Shown in pieces: positions 24,201-31,138 of a stretch of 64,000 nucleotides of DNA. Source of the DNA: Scilla litardierei. Lineage: Eukaryota; Streptophyta; Magnoliopsida; Asparagales; Asparagaceae. The position numbers and the translations under genes were made by a program. Each line of letters begins with the position of its first letter. Within the stretch, counting starts at the first letter, position 1. The stretch lies in NCBI GenBank assembly GCA_030789695.1, contig CM061139.1, positions 197,195,641-197,259,640 on the forward strand, written 5' to 3'. A model generated the notes under the pieces. It saw only the letters and a list, made by a program, of their open reading frames with translations, did no database searches and had not been told where the DNA came from.

Positions 24201-25595
24201 ACATTGTTCTACATTGATATTGCTTGCAAATGCTTCTAATTAACAATCCTACAATTATACATGGTATGAGTGTACCTCTTCTTTCAATTGGGCATTTTCC
24301 GCACTGAGCAATCGCTCCCTGAACGTCAGCTCCCCAAAAGACTGGCCGCCGCAGTTGGGACACAATGTTGAGCTCAGTGCTTCTTTGTACACTTGAATTT
24401 GCGCCCTAAGTTGTTGAGCTTCACCCTTCAGTTGTTGGCTCACGTTCTTCATCTCTTTATTCTGTAAAAATTGAAATAAAACCCAACATTAATCAAGAAC
24501 ATATCGTGATCATAGTCTTGAAATTTAATTGGAGGAGGATCTATTTATATGTACTTTTGTTTGCGTTCGCTTGTTCTGAAACCAGAACTTGACTCTAAGA
24601 GGATCGAGCCCCAACTCCTCCCCAATCTGAATTCTATCCTTCTCATCTGGGTGCTGGCTCATAGCAAAATACCTGAAAATAATCAAACAAAAAAGGAGTA
24701 TTTTTTGTTTACCATGGTGCTAATTTTTTTACAAATGTATGTGAGTATTTTTTGTGACCATACTCCTCCAATTTTCTTTTTTGTAGATGTGTGTGTCTTT
24801 CGTAGGGCTTCCTTCCAGCTTGCTTTTGCTCGAGTTCTTCGCTTTTCTCCTCGCTGTCGCTCGCCATGTTGAGGTTGAAATGGAATTCTTCGTTTCGAAA
24901 TTGGGAAGCTTGAGACTGTTAATTAGAGAAATATTAAGGTATACATGCAAATGTTAACTGAGATATTACATCAAATATTAAAAAATTATATATATAATGA
25001 AAACCAGTTTCCTATATAGAAAAAAAATTATATATATACACAAGGTAAATGTTTGGTAACATATAGAAACCACATGCATGATTTGTGAGAGGTAGAGAAA
25101 ACAACCATCATTGTATTAAAGTCCTAATATGTCATTACAATTACCTATACAATATTGAATTGTGGTATATAAATTTTTTTCCCCAAAATTGAAAACCCTC
25201 TAAAATTAAAAACATTTCCATTTTTTAAAACTTTATTTAGATTACAATCTTTTTAATGAAACAAGTGAACATATTCCATCTTCTTAAAATGACATAGATT
25301 TTAATCAAATCTGACAACCACTTCGATTAAATTAGAAATTATGGTCATGGATTTGTAAGAAAATTTGAGCAAGATTTGTCTACCTTGTATATTCACTGAA
25401 ATTATTTTTTAGTGACTGGGATTTACTGTAAGAAAGAGAAGAAAAGGATTAATCCATCTCATCTGTTTTGGTTAACAAACAATAATTAGGGGGAAAAGAA
25501 AAATATATTCTCAGAGATGTCAATAAAGAATGATTCATCAAAATTTTCAGGTTTTATGAAGAAAAAGGAAGTCACTTTCTTACCTGAAAACTCAT
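1..25595 (-). CDS. Class IV HD-Zip (homeodomain-leucine zipper-START) transcription factor, gene A, 3' end outside window
   Basis: This is a nuclear transcription factor of the GL2/PDF2/HDG/ROC family, which usually acts in epidermal cell fate. I read eleven coding exons: 25584-25595, 24764-24915, 24555-24672, 24276-24461, 8355-8768, 8169-8264, 7886-8089, 7652-7826, 7282-7556, 151-246 and 1-61 (open at the window edge). All junctions are GT-AG and phases agree throughout, giving about 596 visible residues against the usual 700-800. Domain order is a short N-terminus, homeodomain (helix 3 [10 protein letters not shown]), zipper-loop-zipper with CPNCGG, START domain ([31 protein letters not shown]) and START-associated region ([13 protein letters not shown]). 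The introns between exons 4 and 5 (about 15.5 kb) and exons 9 and 10 (about 7 kb) are filled with retroelements, yet no exon carries a stop or frameshift. It is probably functional, but splicing across the large introns is inferred. The junction of exons 10 and 11 is the least certain. Confidence 0.85.
247..1104. other. Intron 9 sequence left of the copia insertion
   Basis: This is AT-rich intron DNA with no coding signal. It contains the 88-bp tandem duplication and GA-rich tract listed separately. It ends at GTTTTG, which recurs directly after the copia element at 7071. Confidence 0.6.
741..950. repeat. 88-bp tandem duplication followed by GA-rich microsatellite
   Basis: The segment starting ATCTTCAATTGATAG at 741 is repeated almost perfectly from 829, with an 88-bp period. 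Both copies end in GATTGGATGTA and run into GAGAGAGGGAGAGGG tracts, the second reaching about 950. Replication slippage between the purine-rich tracts is a likely origin. Confidence 0.85.
1105..1974 (+). repeat. 5' LTR of the copia element
   Basis: It starts TGTTAAATTTTGTGATTT and ends CCAACA. The first 350 bp carry repeated GCTCGACCGAGC-type palindromic words. It matches 6143-7070 along its length with scattered changes and indels. Confidence 0.88.
1977..1988 (+). other. Primer-binding site of the copia element (initiator methionine tRNA)
   Basis: TGGTATCAGAGC, the standard plant copia primer site complementary to the 3' end of initiator tRNA-Met, begins two bases after the 5' LTR. Confidence 0.92.
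2023..2800 (+). pseudogene. copia gag relic with CCHC zinc knuckle
   Basis: The reading starts [18 protein letters not shown], as in Tnt1-type gag, and is broken by a TAG near 2114. It continues as an intact stretch (about 2164-2610) with the gag helix block [11 protein letters not shown] and [10 protein letters not shown] stop follows at 2610. A zinc knuckle with spacing C-x2-C-x4-H-x4-C ([14 protein letters not shown]) lies near 2726-2770. Premature stops mean no full Gag can be made. Confidence 0.85.
2916..6010 (+). pseudogene. copia pol relic: protease, integrase, reverse transcriptase, RNase H
   Basis: Protease is marked by MDSGCSYHM at 2919. The GAG-pre-integrase motif LWHYRLGHP lies near 3320-3347. 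Integrase pieces at 3378-3830 show [22 protein letters not shown] and the [12 protein letters not shown] end of the DDE core. RT at 4598-5400 shows [20 protein letters not shown] and QLDVTTAFL. The catalytic box at about 5093 reads YVDN instead of YVDD. RNase H is seen as [19 protein letters not shown], with the usual end PVDMFTKP near 5950. In-frame stops (for example 3347, 3640, 3830 and 4502) and frame changes make it non-functional. Confidence 0.9.
6143..7070 (+). repeat. 3' LTR of the copia element
   Basis: It starts TGCTAAATTTTGTGATTC and ends CCCCAACA. It aligns with 1105-1974 but has extra blocks near 6236-6290 and near 6990-7020. GTTTTG follows directly. Confidence 0.88.
7282..8768 (-). 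CDS. Gene A exons 5 to 9 (end of zipper, START domain, START-associated region)
   Basis: Exons are 8355-8768, 8169-8264, 7886-8089, 7652-7826 and 7282-7556. Exon 5 begins [11 protein letters not shown], completing the zipper that exon 4 leaves at AQLKEE. It then has an acidic/glycine linker and the START beginning ([23 protein letters not shown]). Exons 6-8 give [73 protein letters not shown]. Exon 9 has [15 protein letters not shown] and [12 protein letters not shown]. Exon lengths (414, 96, 204, 175, 275) keep frame. START domains in this family are thought to bind lipid or sterol ligands and to affect dimerisation and stability. Confidence 0.92.
8769..8989. other. Intron 4 sequence next to exon 5
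   Basis: AT-rich sequence after the acceptor of exon 5, with no coding signal. Confidence 0.5.
8990..9925 (+). repeat. LTR-like segment with iterated CACGGCCGTG words
   Basis: It holds many variants of the palindrome CACGGCCGTG (about 9075-9270) and a TATA-like ATATAAATA near 9399. It ends near 9921 in CCTAACA. I found no second copy, coding region or target-site duplication, so the boundaries are approximate. It is likely a solo or truncated LTR in the large intron. Confidence 0.4.
10040..10497 (+). repeat. Gypsy-like 3' remnant: acidic pol tail plus LTR end
   Basis: A short acidic reading ([19 protein letters not shown] then [10 protein letters not shown] and stop at 10150) is followed by T-rich DNA that ends GGGGCGTGACA, an ending common in plant gypsy LTRs. 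No matching partner was found. Confidence 0.35.
10498..11259. other. Intron 4 sequence without recognisable features
   Basis: AT-rich DNA with A/T tracts. I see no conserved coding motif, long repeat or terminal inverted repeat. Confidence 0.4.
11260..11667 (+). repeat. Left part of an older LTR into which the Tat element inserted
   Basis: It carries many ACACGGTCGTGT-like palindromic words (about 11286-11572), then TATAAATATAA at 11650, an LTR-type TATA box. It stops at GTTTT where the Tat element begins. The same GTTTT follows the Tat element at 21086, and the sequence reads on there as if continuous. Confidence 0.5.
11668..12512 (+). repeat. 5' LTR of the Tat element
   Basis: It starts TGATACGACCTTTCCG and ends ACCCCGAAACA. 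It contains CCTATAAAGGGACTCGAGG near 11980, a likely LTR TATA box. It matches 20240-21085 closely with scattered substitutions. Confidence 0.9.
12513..12531 (+). other. Primer-binding site of the Tat element
   Basis: TCTGGCGCCGTCTGTGGAA directly follows the 5' LTR and has the TGGCGCCGT-type form usual for Tat-group elements. Confidence 0.8.
12728..16616 (+). pseudogene. Tat-lineage pol relic: protease, RT, RNase H, archaeal-type RNase H, integrase
   Basis: The protease core [13 protein letters not shown] lies at 12850-12890, followed by an open stretch to 13482. RT at 13635-14456 has [26 protein letters not shown] and intact YVDDMLVKS. The first RNase H reads [15 protein letters not shown] (14400-14734, another frame). 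The archaeal-type RNase H at 14890-15270 has [24 protein letters not shown] and HADALSKL. Integrase runs from 15600 to 16616, with [19 protein letters not shown] and the C-terminal [18 protein letters not shown]. Stops at 12768, 12848, 13484, 14456, 15531 and 16197 and frame shifts break it. Confidence 0.9.
16760..17460 (+). repeat. About 14 copies of a 47-bp tandem repeat 3' of Tat pol
   Basis: The unit is GTAAGGCTGGGGGCAACTCC, then CCCAGCAGGCCGATCA and a variable ATCGATCGACC. Copies begin near 16809, 16854, 16912, 16961, 17008, 17055 and onward. Each holds a small inverted repeat (GGGGGCAACTCCCCC). Tat elements commonly carry hypervariable tandem repeats between pol and the 3' LTR. Confidence 0.92.
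17720..20079 (-). pseudogene. Antisense accessory gene of the Tat element (putative gypsy-type transposon domain plus coiled coil)
   Basis: The gene is encoded opposite to pol, between the repeat block and 3' LTR. The N-terminal part (20079 to 19750) is Ser/Pro-rich. A central block in two frames reads [22 protein letters not shown] and [18 protein letters not shown], with [10 protein letters not shown]. This resembles the plant family annotated as putative gypsy-type transposon (PF04195, Transposase_28). A C-terminal part near 18231-17929 is a Glu/Lys/Leu coiled coil ([23 protein letters not shown]). Frame changes occur near 19750, 19440 and 18700. Antisense accessory genes are known from some Tat elements; their role is unclear. 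Confidence 0.72.
20240..21085 (+). repeat. 3' LTR of the Tat element
   Basis: It starts TGATACGACC directly after the polypurine tract AATGGGGGCAAT and ends ACCCCGAAACA. It differs from the 5' copy at scattered sites, for example AATACCGAGCGGCC versus AAAACCGAGCGGAC. Confidence 0.9.
21086..22000 (+). repeat. Right part of the older LTR split by the Tat element
   Basis: It continues from GTTTT at the Tat insertion site, with T-rich sequence and then CCTTCCTGTGGTTCGATCTG and CTACACCATGCACTTATAG near 21920-21970. This is an ending style seen in plant gypsy LTRs. The right boundary is approximate and no second LTR was found. Confidence 0.45.
22098..22212. repeat. (TACA)n / (CA)n microsatellite
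   Basis: Runs of CATACATACATA are interrupted by TAATACATA and end in ACACACACACACAC. Open frames here, such as Cys/Val/Tyr-rich ones, are artefacts. Confidence 0.9.
22960..23340 (+). pseudogene. Possible LINE RT C-terminal relic
   Basis: The reading [20 protein letters not shown] near 22990-23050 resembles the N-x-A-L-L-x-K-W-W-W-R-L block at the end of plant LINE reverse transcriptases. A duplicated 51-bp segment and stops follow. No further LINE motif was confirmed. Confidence 0.35.
23049..23150. repeat. Perfect 51-bp tandem duplication
   Basis: CAATATGGTAACATATATAT followed by GTCTACCATGTCAGTACATA and GGTTCGCATAC occurs at 23049 and again at 23100 without change. It is a recent local duplication in intron 4. 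Confidence 0.9.
23340..24275. other. Intron 4 sequence next to exon 4
   Basis: AT-rich, with T-tracts near 23930 and 24005 and a GGCGGTGGTGACGGCGG stretch near 24065. I see no gene. Confidence 0.45.
24276..25595 (-). CDS. Gene A exons 1 to 4 (start codon, homeodomain, zipper-loop-zipper)
   Basis: Exon 1 carries only 12 coding bases (25584-25595, MSFQ, donor CAG|GTAAGA). Exon 2 (24764-24915) reads [10 protein letters not shown], then [11 protein letters not shown], and ends in homeodomain helix 1 ([17 protein letters not shown]). Exon 3 (24555-24672) gives [19 protein letters not shown] and [14 protein letters not shown]. Exon 4 (24276-24461) is the zipper with the loop cysteines CPNCGG. The start at 25595 is chosen because exons 1 and 2 join in frame and a TATA box lies about 115 bp upstream. 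The ATG at 24867 inside exon 2 is an alternative. Exons 3 and 4 are 118 and 186 nt, exactly as in gene B. Confidence 0.88.
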
Positions 25596-25619
25596 ACCTA
25601 GACACCACGCAGTACTGGG

Positions 25620-25622
<3 letters not shown>

Positions 25623-25668
<46 letters not shown>

Positions 25669-25717
25669 TGCGCGTTTTTTTTTTTCCGCAAGTGATGTTG
25701 ACAGCAGGCATATATAC
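25623..25717 (-). promoter_or_regulatory. Gene A core promoter and leader: TATA box with (GA)21 tract
   Basis: On the minus strand TATATATG at about 25709-25716 is a good TATA box. Transcription would start near 25680. The leader would then include a pure (GA) run of about 21 units (25623-25665) before the ATG at 25595. Plant BBR/BPC (GAGA-binding) proteins bind such tracts. TSS position is inferred. Confidence 0.6.
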
Positions 25718-26585
25718 TCGGAGTATGCCAAAAATGGAAGGTTGGGCGCATGGGGGGAGAGCCACTGGGCAGGTGCATGCCATTTACATGAACTCTGTTA
25801 CCCAATTGTCAGAATCCCAAATGAAAGTTGACTTTCTATCACAGTGGCTATCATTGCCTCATGCAAAGTTCTCTTTTGGATAAAATTGCCTGTTTTTGTC
25901 TCTTTTTTAAAACCACTTCTAATCAGTGGAAACGAGGCAACCCAAAATTTTCTTCCTTGTTAATTGCCAAATTAAGAAACATTATTCAAGGGGGAAAACA
26001 TCCTATGATATAATTTGAATAGTTGTAATATGAAAAACTATATATGTATGTAGGATGGAAAAAATTAGTTTGGATAGTTCCTCAATTATTTCGAAAATTT
26101 GGGCTAGGCTTGCTAAATTGTGGGTCGATTGATGCCAAAGGCACAAAATTGTTCCTATTAGTATCATATACTTTTCATGACATATATGGTAAGAATGTAC
26201 TATGTGTTCGTGGTACAAATTTTTGGGGTGGCGGAGAGGAGGATTTGTAATATCAACATGGTTCACGAATACAGTTAGATCATTCGAAGCTTATAATAAA
26301 TTCCATAGACACTATACGACAAAAATATCGAGGAATGATGTAACCGCACGTGACAATTCATTATTCGTTCCGTTTATTTTGGGTGTTGGGGGGGAGGCGC
26401 AGATAGCCACAAGGTTCGCATCTATGCATTTGGAACCATATATTTGAATCTTATTGTAAATTCCTTAGTAAATAAATGACAAAGGGAGAGGAACAAGGTA
26501 ATCCCACATGTCCATTCTTTATTCATTGCTTTTGCTGGGGTTTTAGCAATTTTTATATTAAGCCTTTGACTTCTAAACACATCGA

Positions 26586-26631
26586 TTGAGAGGAGAAGAG
26601 GATCTGGGGAGGGATGAAGGGGCGTGGGAGA

Positions 26632-26667
<36 letters not shown>

Positions 26668-27960
26668 ATCGGTGTTCGTCATATTGTCATCAACGGATTT
26701 CAACTGCTACTCCAAAGACGGTACCTGCTCAGGTTGATCAGAATGATAAAGCTATTGGCAAGCCATCTGCTCCTTTGAGGGTGGAAAATCGGTGTTCGAA
26801 ACATGGAGTTCGCTCTTTCCGATTGGGCGTTCTGTTGAGCAAAACAGTAAATGCGAATACGTTCCTCCCAGAGAGATTACATCTGGTAAGGCTGTCCCTT
26901 GGATCCCTAAAGAAGCGGTATCTGCTAATGTTGCAAAATGGAGTAGCTACCAGGCTGGTTATGTTGTGGGGGACAAACCATTCTAATCACACCTCCGAGC
27001 ATGTGTACATCGATTGTGGCGCCCTAAAGGAAAGCTTCAGGTTCACTCCAGGGATAATGATTTTTTTCTTCTTCGAATTTGAGTTAGACGAAGATTGCAG
27101 CATGGTTCTCCAAGGAGGGCCTTGGATGTTTGATAAAAGGGTGATTGTACTGCGACGCTGGACTCCAGAACTTACAATGGATAGAGATCTTCTGTCTTCA
27201 ATTCCAGTATGGGGGAGATTTCCTGACCTACTATTGAAATTTTGGTCTACAGAATGCATTAGTATTATTGCTAGCTCGGTAGGTAAGCCTCTCTTTGTAG
27301 ATAAGGCTACTGCTTCCGGAGAACGATACTCTTATGCTAGATGCTTCGTGGAAGTTGAGGTGAAGACAAAATTACCTAGCACTATTGAGATTGCGGTGGA
27401 GGAGGAGGGAAATTCGATCATTAGAGTGGAGTATGAGAACCTGCCCCCAAGCTTCCCAACGCGTGAGTGCTTTGGGCATTCATTCTCTCAAGTCCGTTTA
27501 AGAAGGTTTGGGTGGAAAAAGGCAAATCTAAAACTTCCGGCGGATGGGAGTGTGTTGATTAATGAAGGGAATGGTACGAGTAAAGGTTTTTCAGCTAATA
27601 TGGTCCGGACGATGGTGACTGGAGGCCCTTCTGGTATATAAACTGGAGGTCAATCAAATGAAAATGTAGAGGATACTAATGGTGAGACAGCATATATACA
27701 TGTGACTCCAAAATCTACGGAAACTGCGGCCCCTTCTGGTAGTGATCACGTTGATGACCCTGACAATGTTGGTGAGGAAAATGCTGATGAAGATGAATAT
27801 GAGGAAGAATGGGTGGAAGAATTTGATGGAGATGCTACAATTGCAAACCAAGAGTGGGAGGATGAAATGTGCCGCTCCTTAAAGACACTTAAAACGATTT
27901 ATCTGGATCCACCTCAACGGAAAAGCTCAAGGAAAACTAGGAACCCTAATTATCGTTAGA
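26586..27960 (+). pseudogene. DUF4283-containing retroelement ORF relic, copy 1
   Basis: The reading has KWSSYQAGYVVGDKPF, a frame change near 26985, then LQGGPWMFDKRVIVLRRWTP, then IPVWGRFPDLLLKFWS and ASSVGKPLFVDKATA. A degenerate knuckle (PTRECFGHS) and an acidic tail (27702-27957) follow, ending after KTRNPNYR. DUF4283 proteins are typical of plant LINE-like ORF1s. AATAAA near 28065 and an A-rich end near 28088 suggest a retroposed 3' end. A (CA)n run sits near 26644-26669. Confidence 0.75.
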
Positions 27961-28127
27961 ATTCCTTGCTCTTTTAGAGTTGAAGGATTATTTATGTTTT
28001 CGTTTCATTGAGTTTTATGTTTGGTTTTATTTCTAGACCAATATTGTAATTTGTTGAGTTATATGAATAAAGTTGCTTACCCTTCAAAAAATATATATAT
28101 ATATACATACATATAAAATTAAAAACC

Positions 28128-28281
28128 TGTTGTGAAGCATCGAATCTGGGGAGGAGCCCCCGTTCCTTTATTTATAGTAGAGGAAAGAGCGTACATGGAT
28201 AGAGATACAATTGATATGATCTTATCCTATGGATAAGATGTAATCCCTAATACTAACTCCCGTCAACATCCGTTTACAACA
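28128..28281 (-). repeat. 154-bp copia-type LTR, copy in duplication unit 1
   Basis: In plus orientation it starts TGTTGTGAAGCATCG and ends CCGTTTACAACA. TTTATTTATAG inside reads as a TATA box on the minus strand. CGCCCCCTTATCGG next to it reads as a minus-strand polypurine tract. It resembles the 113-bp LTRs at 55969 and 62483 in ends and layout. Only about 310 bp of internal sequence follows before the duplication junction. Confidence 0.7.
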
Positions 28282-29413
28282 CGCCCCCTTATCGGCCAGC
28301 CATAAGTGTGGACTCTGCTTATGAATACTTCGGGATTCTGAGTGTCATATGAGTTTCAGAAGGGGTGGTTACTTTAGGATCCAGAGTTGATGGGATTTGC
28401 CTCGTTAAAAATCTTTGGTTATGGAAAACCCTGTGGGAAAAACCATAGCTAAGGAAAAAGAGTACGAATTCCCTCTAACTTCCACTGATCTGTATAAGCC
28501 CTTAGGTTTTCAGATCTCGTAGGCATTTTTCATCATTCCTATTTACAACATTCCGAAAATATACACAGATTACAATAATCACCATCATTAAGCATGCCAT
28601 TTACATGAACTCTGTTACCCAATTGTCAGAATCCCAAATGAAAGTTGACTTTCTATCACAATGGCTATCATTGCCTCATGCAAAGTTCTCTTTTGGATAA
28701 AATTGCTTGTTTTGTCTCTTTTTTAAAACCACTTTTAATCAATGGAAACGAGGCAACCCAAATTTTTCTTCCTTGTTAATTGCCAAATTAAGAAACATTA
28801 TTCAAGAGGGAAAACATCCTATGATATAATTTGAATAGTTGTAATATGAAAAACTATATATGTATGTAGAATGGAAAAAATTAGTTTGGATAGTTCCTCA
28901 ATTATTTCAAAAATTTGGGCTAGGCTTGCTAAATTGTGGGTCGATTGATGCCAAAGGCACAAAATTGTTCCTATTAGTATCATATACTTTTCATGACATA
29001 TATGGTAAGAATGTACTATGTGTTCGTGGTACAAATTTTTGGGGTGGCGGAGAGGAGGAGGATTTGTAATATCCACATGGTTCACGAATACAGTTAGATC
29101 ATTCGAAGCTTATAATAAATTCCATAGACACTATACGACAAAAATATCGAGGAATGATGTAACCGCACGTGACAATTCATTATTCGTTCCTTTTATTGGG
29201 GGGGCGGTGGTGCGCAGATAGCCACAAGGTTCGCATCTATGCATTTGGAACCATATATTTGAATCTTATTGTAAATTCCGTGGTCAATAAATGACAAAGG
29301 GAGATGAACAAGGTAATCCCACATGTCCATTCTTTATTCATTGCTTTTGCTGGGGTTTTAGCAATTTTTCTCAAATATAAGTATATTAAGCCTTTGACTT
29401 CTAAACACATCGA

Positions 29414-29476
29414 TTGAGAGGAGAAGAGGATCTGGGGAGGGGTGAAGGGGCGTGGGAGAACACACACACACACACA

Positions 29477-29520
<44 letters not shown>

Positions 29521-30820
29521 CACACATCGGTGTTCGTCATATTGTCATCAACGGATTTCAACTGCTACTCCAAAGACGGTACCTGCTCAGGTTGATCAGA
29601 ATGATAAAGCTATTGGCAAGCCATCTGCTCCTTTGAGGGTGGCAAAATCGGTGTTCGAAACATGGAGTTCGCTCTTTCCGATTGGGCGTTCTGTTGAGCA
29701 AAACAGTAAATGCGAATACGTTCCTCCCAGAGAGATTACATCTGGTAAGGATGTCCCTTGGATCCCTAAAGAAGCGGTATCTTCTAATGTTGCAAAATGG
29801 AGTAGCTACCAGGCTGGTTATGTTGTGGGGGACAAACCATTCTAATCACACCTCCGAGCATGTGTACATCGATTGTGGCGCCCTAAAGGAAAGCTTTAGG
29901 TTCACTCCAGGGATAATGATTTTTTCTTCTTCGAATTTGAGTTAGACGAAGATTGCAGCATGGTTCTCCAAGGAGGGCCTTGGATGTTTGATAAAAGGGT
30001 GATTGTACTGCGACGCTGGACTCCAGAACTTACAATGGATAGAGATCTTCTGTCTTCAATTCCAGTATGGGTGAGATTTCCTGACCTACCATTGAAATTT
30101 TGGTCTACAGAATGCATTAGTATTATTGCTAGCTCGGTAGGTAAGCCTCTCTTTGTAGATAAGGCTACTGCTTCCGGAGAACGATACTCTTATGCTAGAT
30201 GCTTCGTGAAAGTTGAGGTGAAGACAAAATTACCTAGCACTATTGAGATTGCGGTGGAGGAGGAGGGAAATTCGATCATTAGAGTGGAGTATGAGAACCT
30301 GCCCCCAAGCTTCCCAACGCGTGAGTGCTTTGGGCATTCATTCTCTCAAGTCCGTTTAAGAAGGTTTGGGTGGAAAAAGGTAAATCTAAAACTTCCGGCG
30401 GATGGGAGTGTGTTGATTAATGAAGGGAATGGTACGAGTAGAGGTTTTTCAGCTAATGTGGTCCGGACGATGGTGACTGGAGGCCCTTCTGGTATATAAA
30501 CTGGAGGTCAATCAAATGGAAATGTAGAGGATACTAATGGTGAGACAGCAGATATACATGTGATTCCAAAATCTACGAAAACTGGGGGCCCTTCTGGTAG
30601 TGATCACGTTGATGACCCTGATAATGTTGGTGAGGAAAATGCTAATGAAGATGAATATGAGGAAGTATGGGCGGAAGAATTTGATGGAGATGCTACAATG
30701 GCAAACCAAGAGTGGGAGGATGAAATGTGCCGCTCCTTAAAGACACTTAAAAAGATTTATCTGGATCCACCTCAACGGGAAAGCTCAAGGAAAACTAGGA
30801 ACCCTAATTATCGTTAGGAT
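29414..30820 (+). pseudogene. DUF4283-containing retroelement ORF relic, copy 2
   Basis: Nearly the same as copy 1, with IPVWVRFPDLPLKFWS closer to the family consensus. The frame breaks after KWSSYQAGYVVGDKPF near 29845. The microsatellite has become (CA)n followed by a long (CGCA)n run at about 29461-29526. The tail again ends KTRNPNYR near 30817. Confidence 0.75.
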
Positions 30821-30984
30821 TCCTTGCTCTTTTAGAGTTGAAGGATTATTTATGTTTTCGTTTCATTGAGTTTTATGTTTGGTTCTATTTGTAGACCAAT
30901 ATTGTAATTTGTTGAGTTATATGAATAAAGTTGCTTACCCTTCAAATATATATATTTATAGACATATATATATAATTAAAAACT

Positions 30985-31138
30985 TGTTGTGAAGCATCGA
31001 ATCTAGGGAGGAGACCCCAGTCCTTTATTTATAGTAGAGGAAAGAGCGTACATGGATAGAGATACAATTGATATGATCTTATCCTATGGATAAGATGTAA
31101 TCCCTAATACAAACTCCCGTCAACATCTGTTTACAACA
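30985..31138 (-). repeat. 154-bp copia-type LTR, copy in duplication unit 2
   Basis: Starts TGTTGTGAAGCATCG and ends TGTTTACAACA, followed by CTCCCCCTTATCGG (polypurine tract on the minus strand). Unlike copy 1, it is still joined to several kb of copia sequence on its right, so this is the 3' LTR of a minus-strand element. Confidence 0.72.

Noticed and set aside
24276..25595. A second independent START-less gene instead of gene A's 5' part
   Set aside because: No terminal exon like gene B's was found between 21 and 24.3 kb, and exon 5 at 8768 continues the zipper in the right phase (AQLKEE then NARLL).
25486..25805. Glu/Arg-rich minus-strand frames over the CT microsatellite
   Set aside because: They are translations of the (GA)n run. 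Only the last four codons (MSFQ) before the donor are taken as coding.
26003..26266. 87-codon minus-strand frame repeated at 28819-29085
   Set aside because: Duplicated only because the whole 2.8-kb block is duplicated. Composition is AT-biased and no family motif is present.
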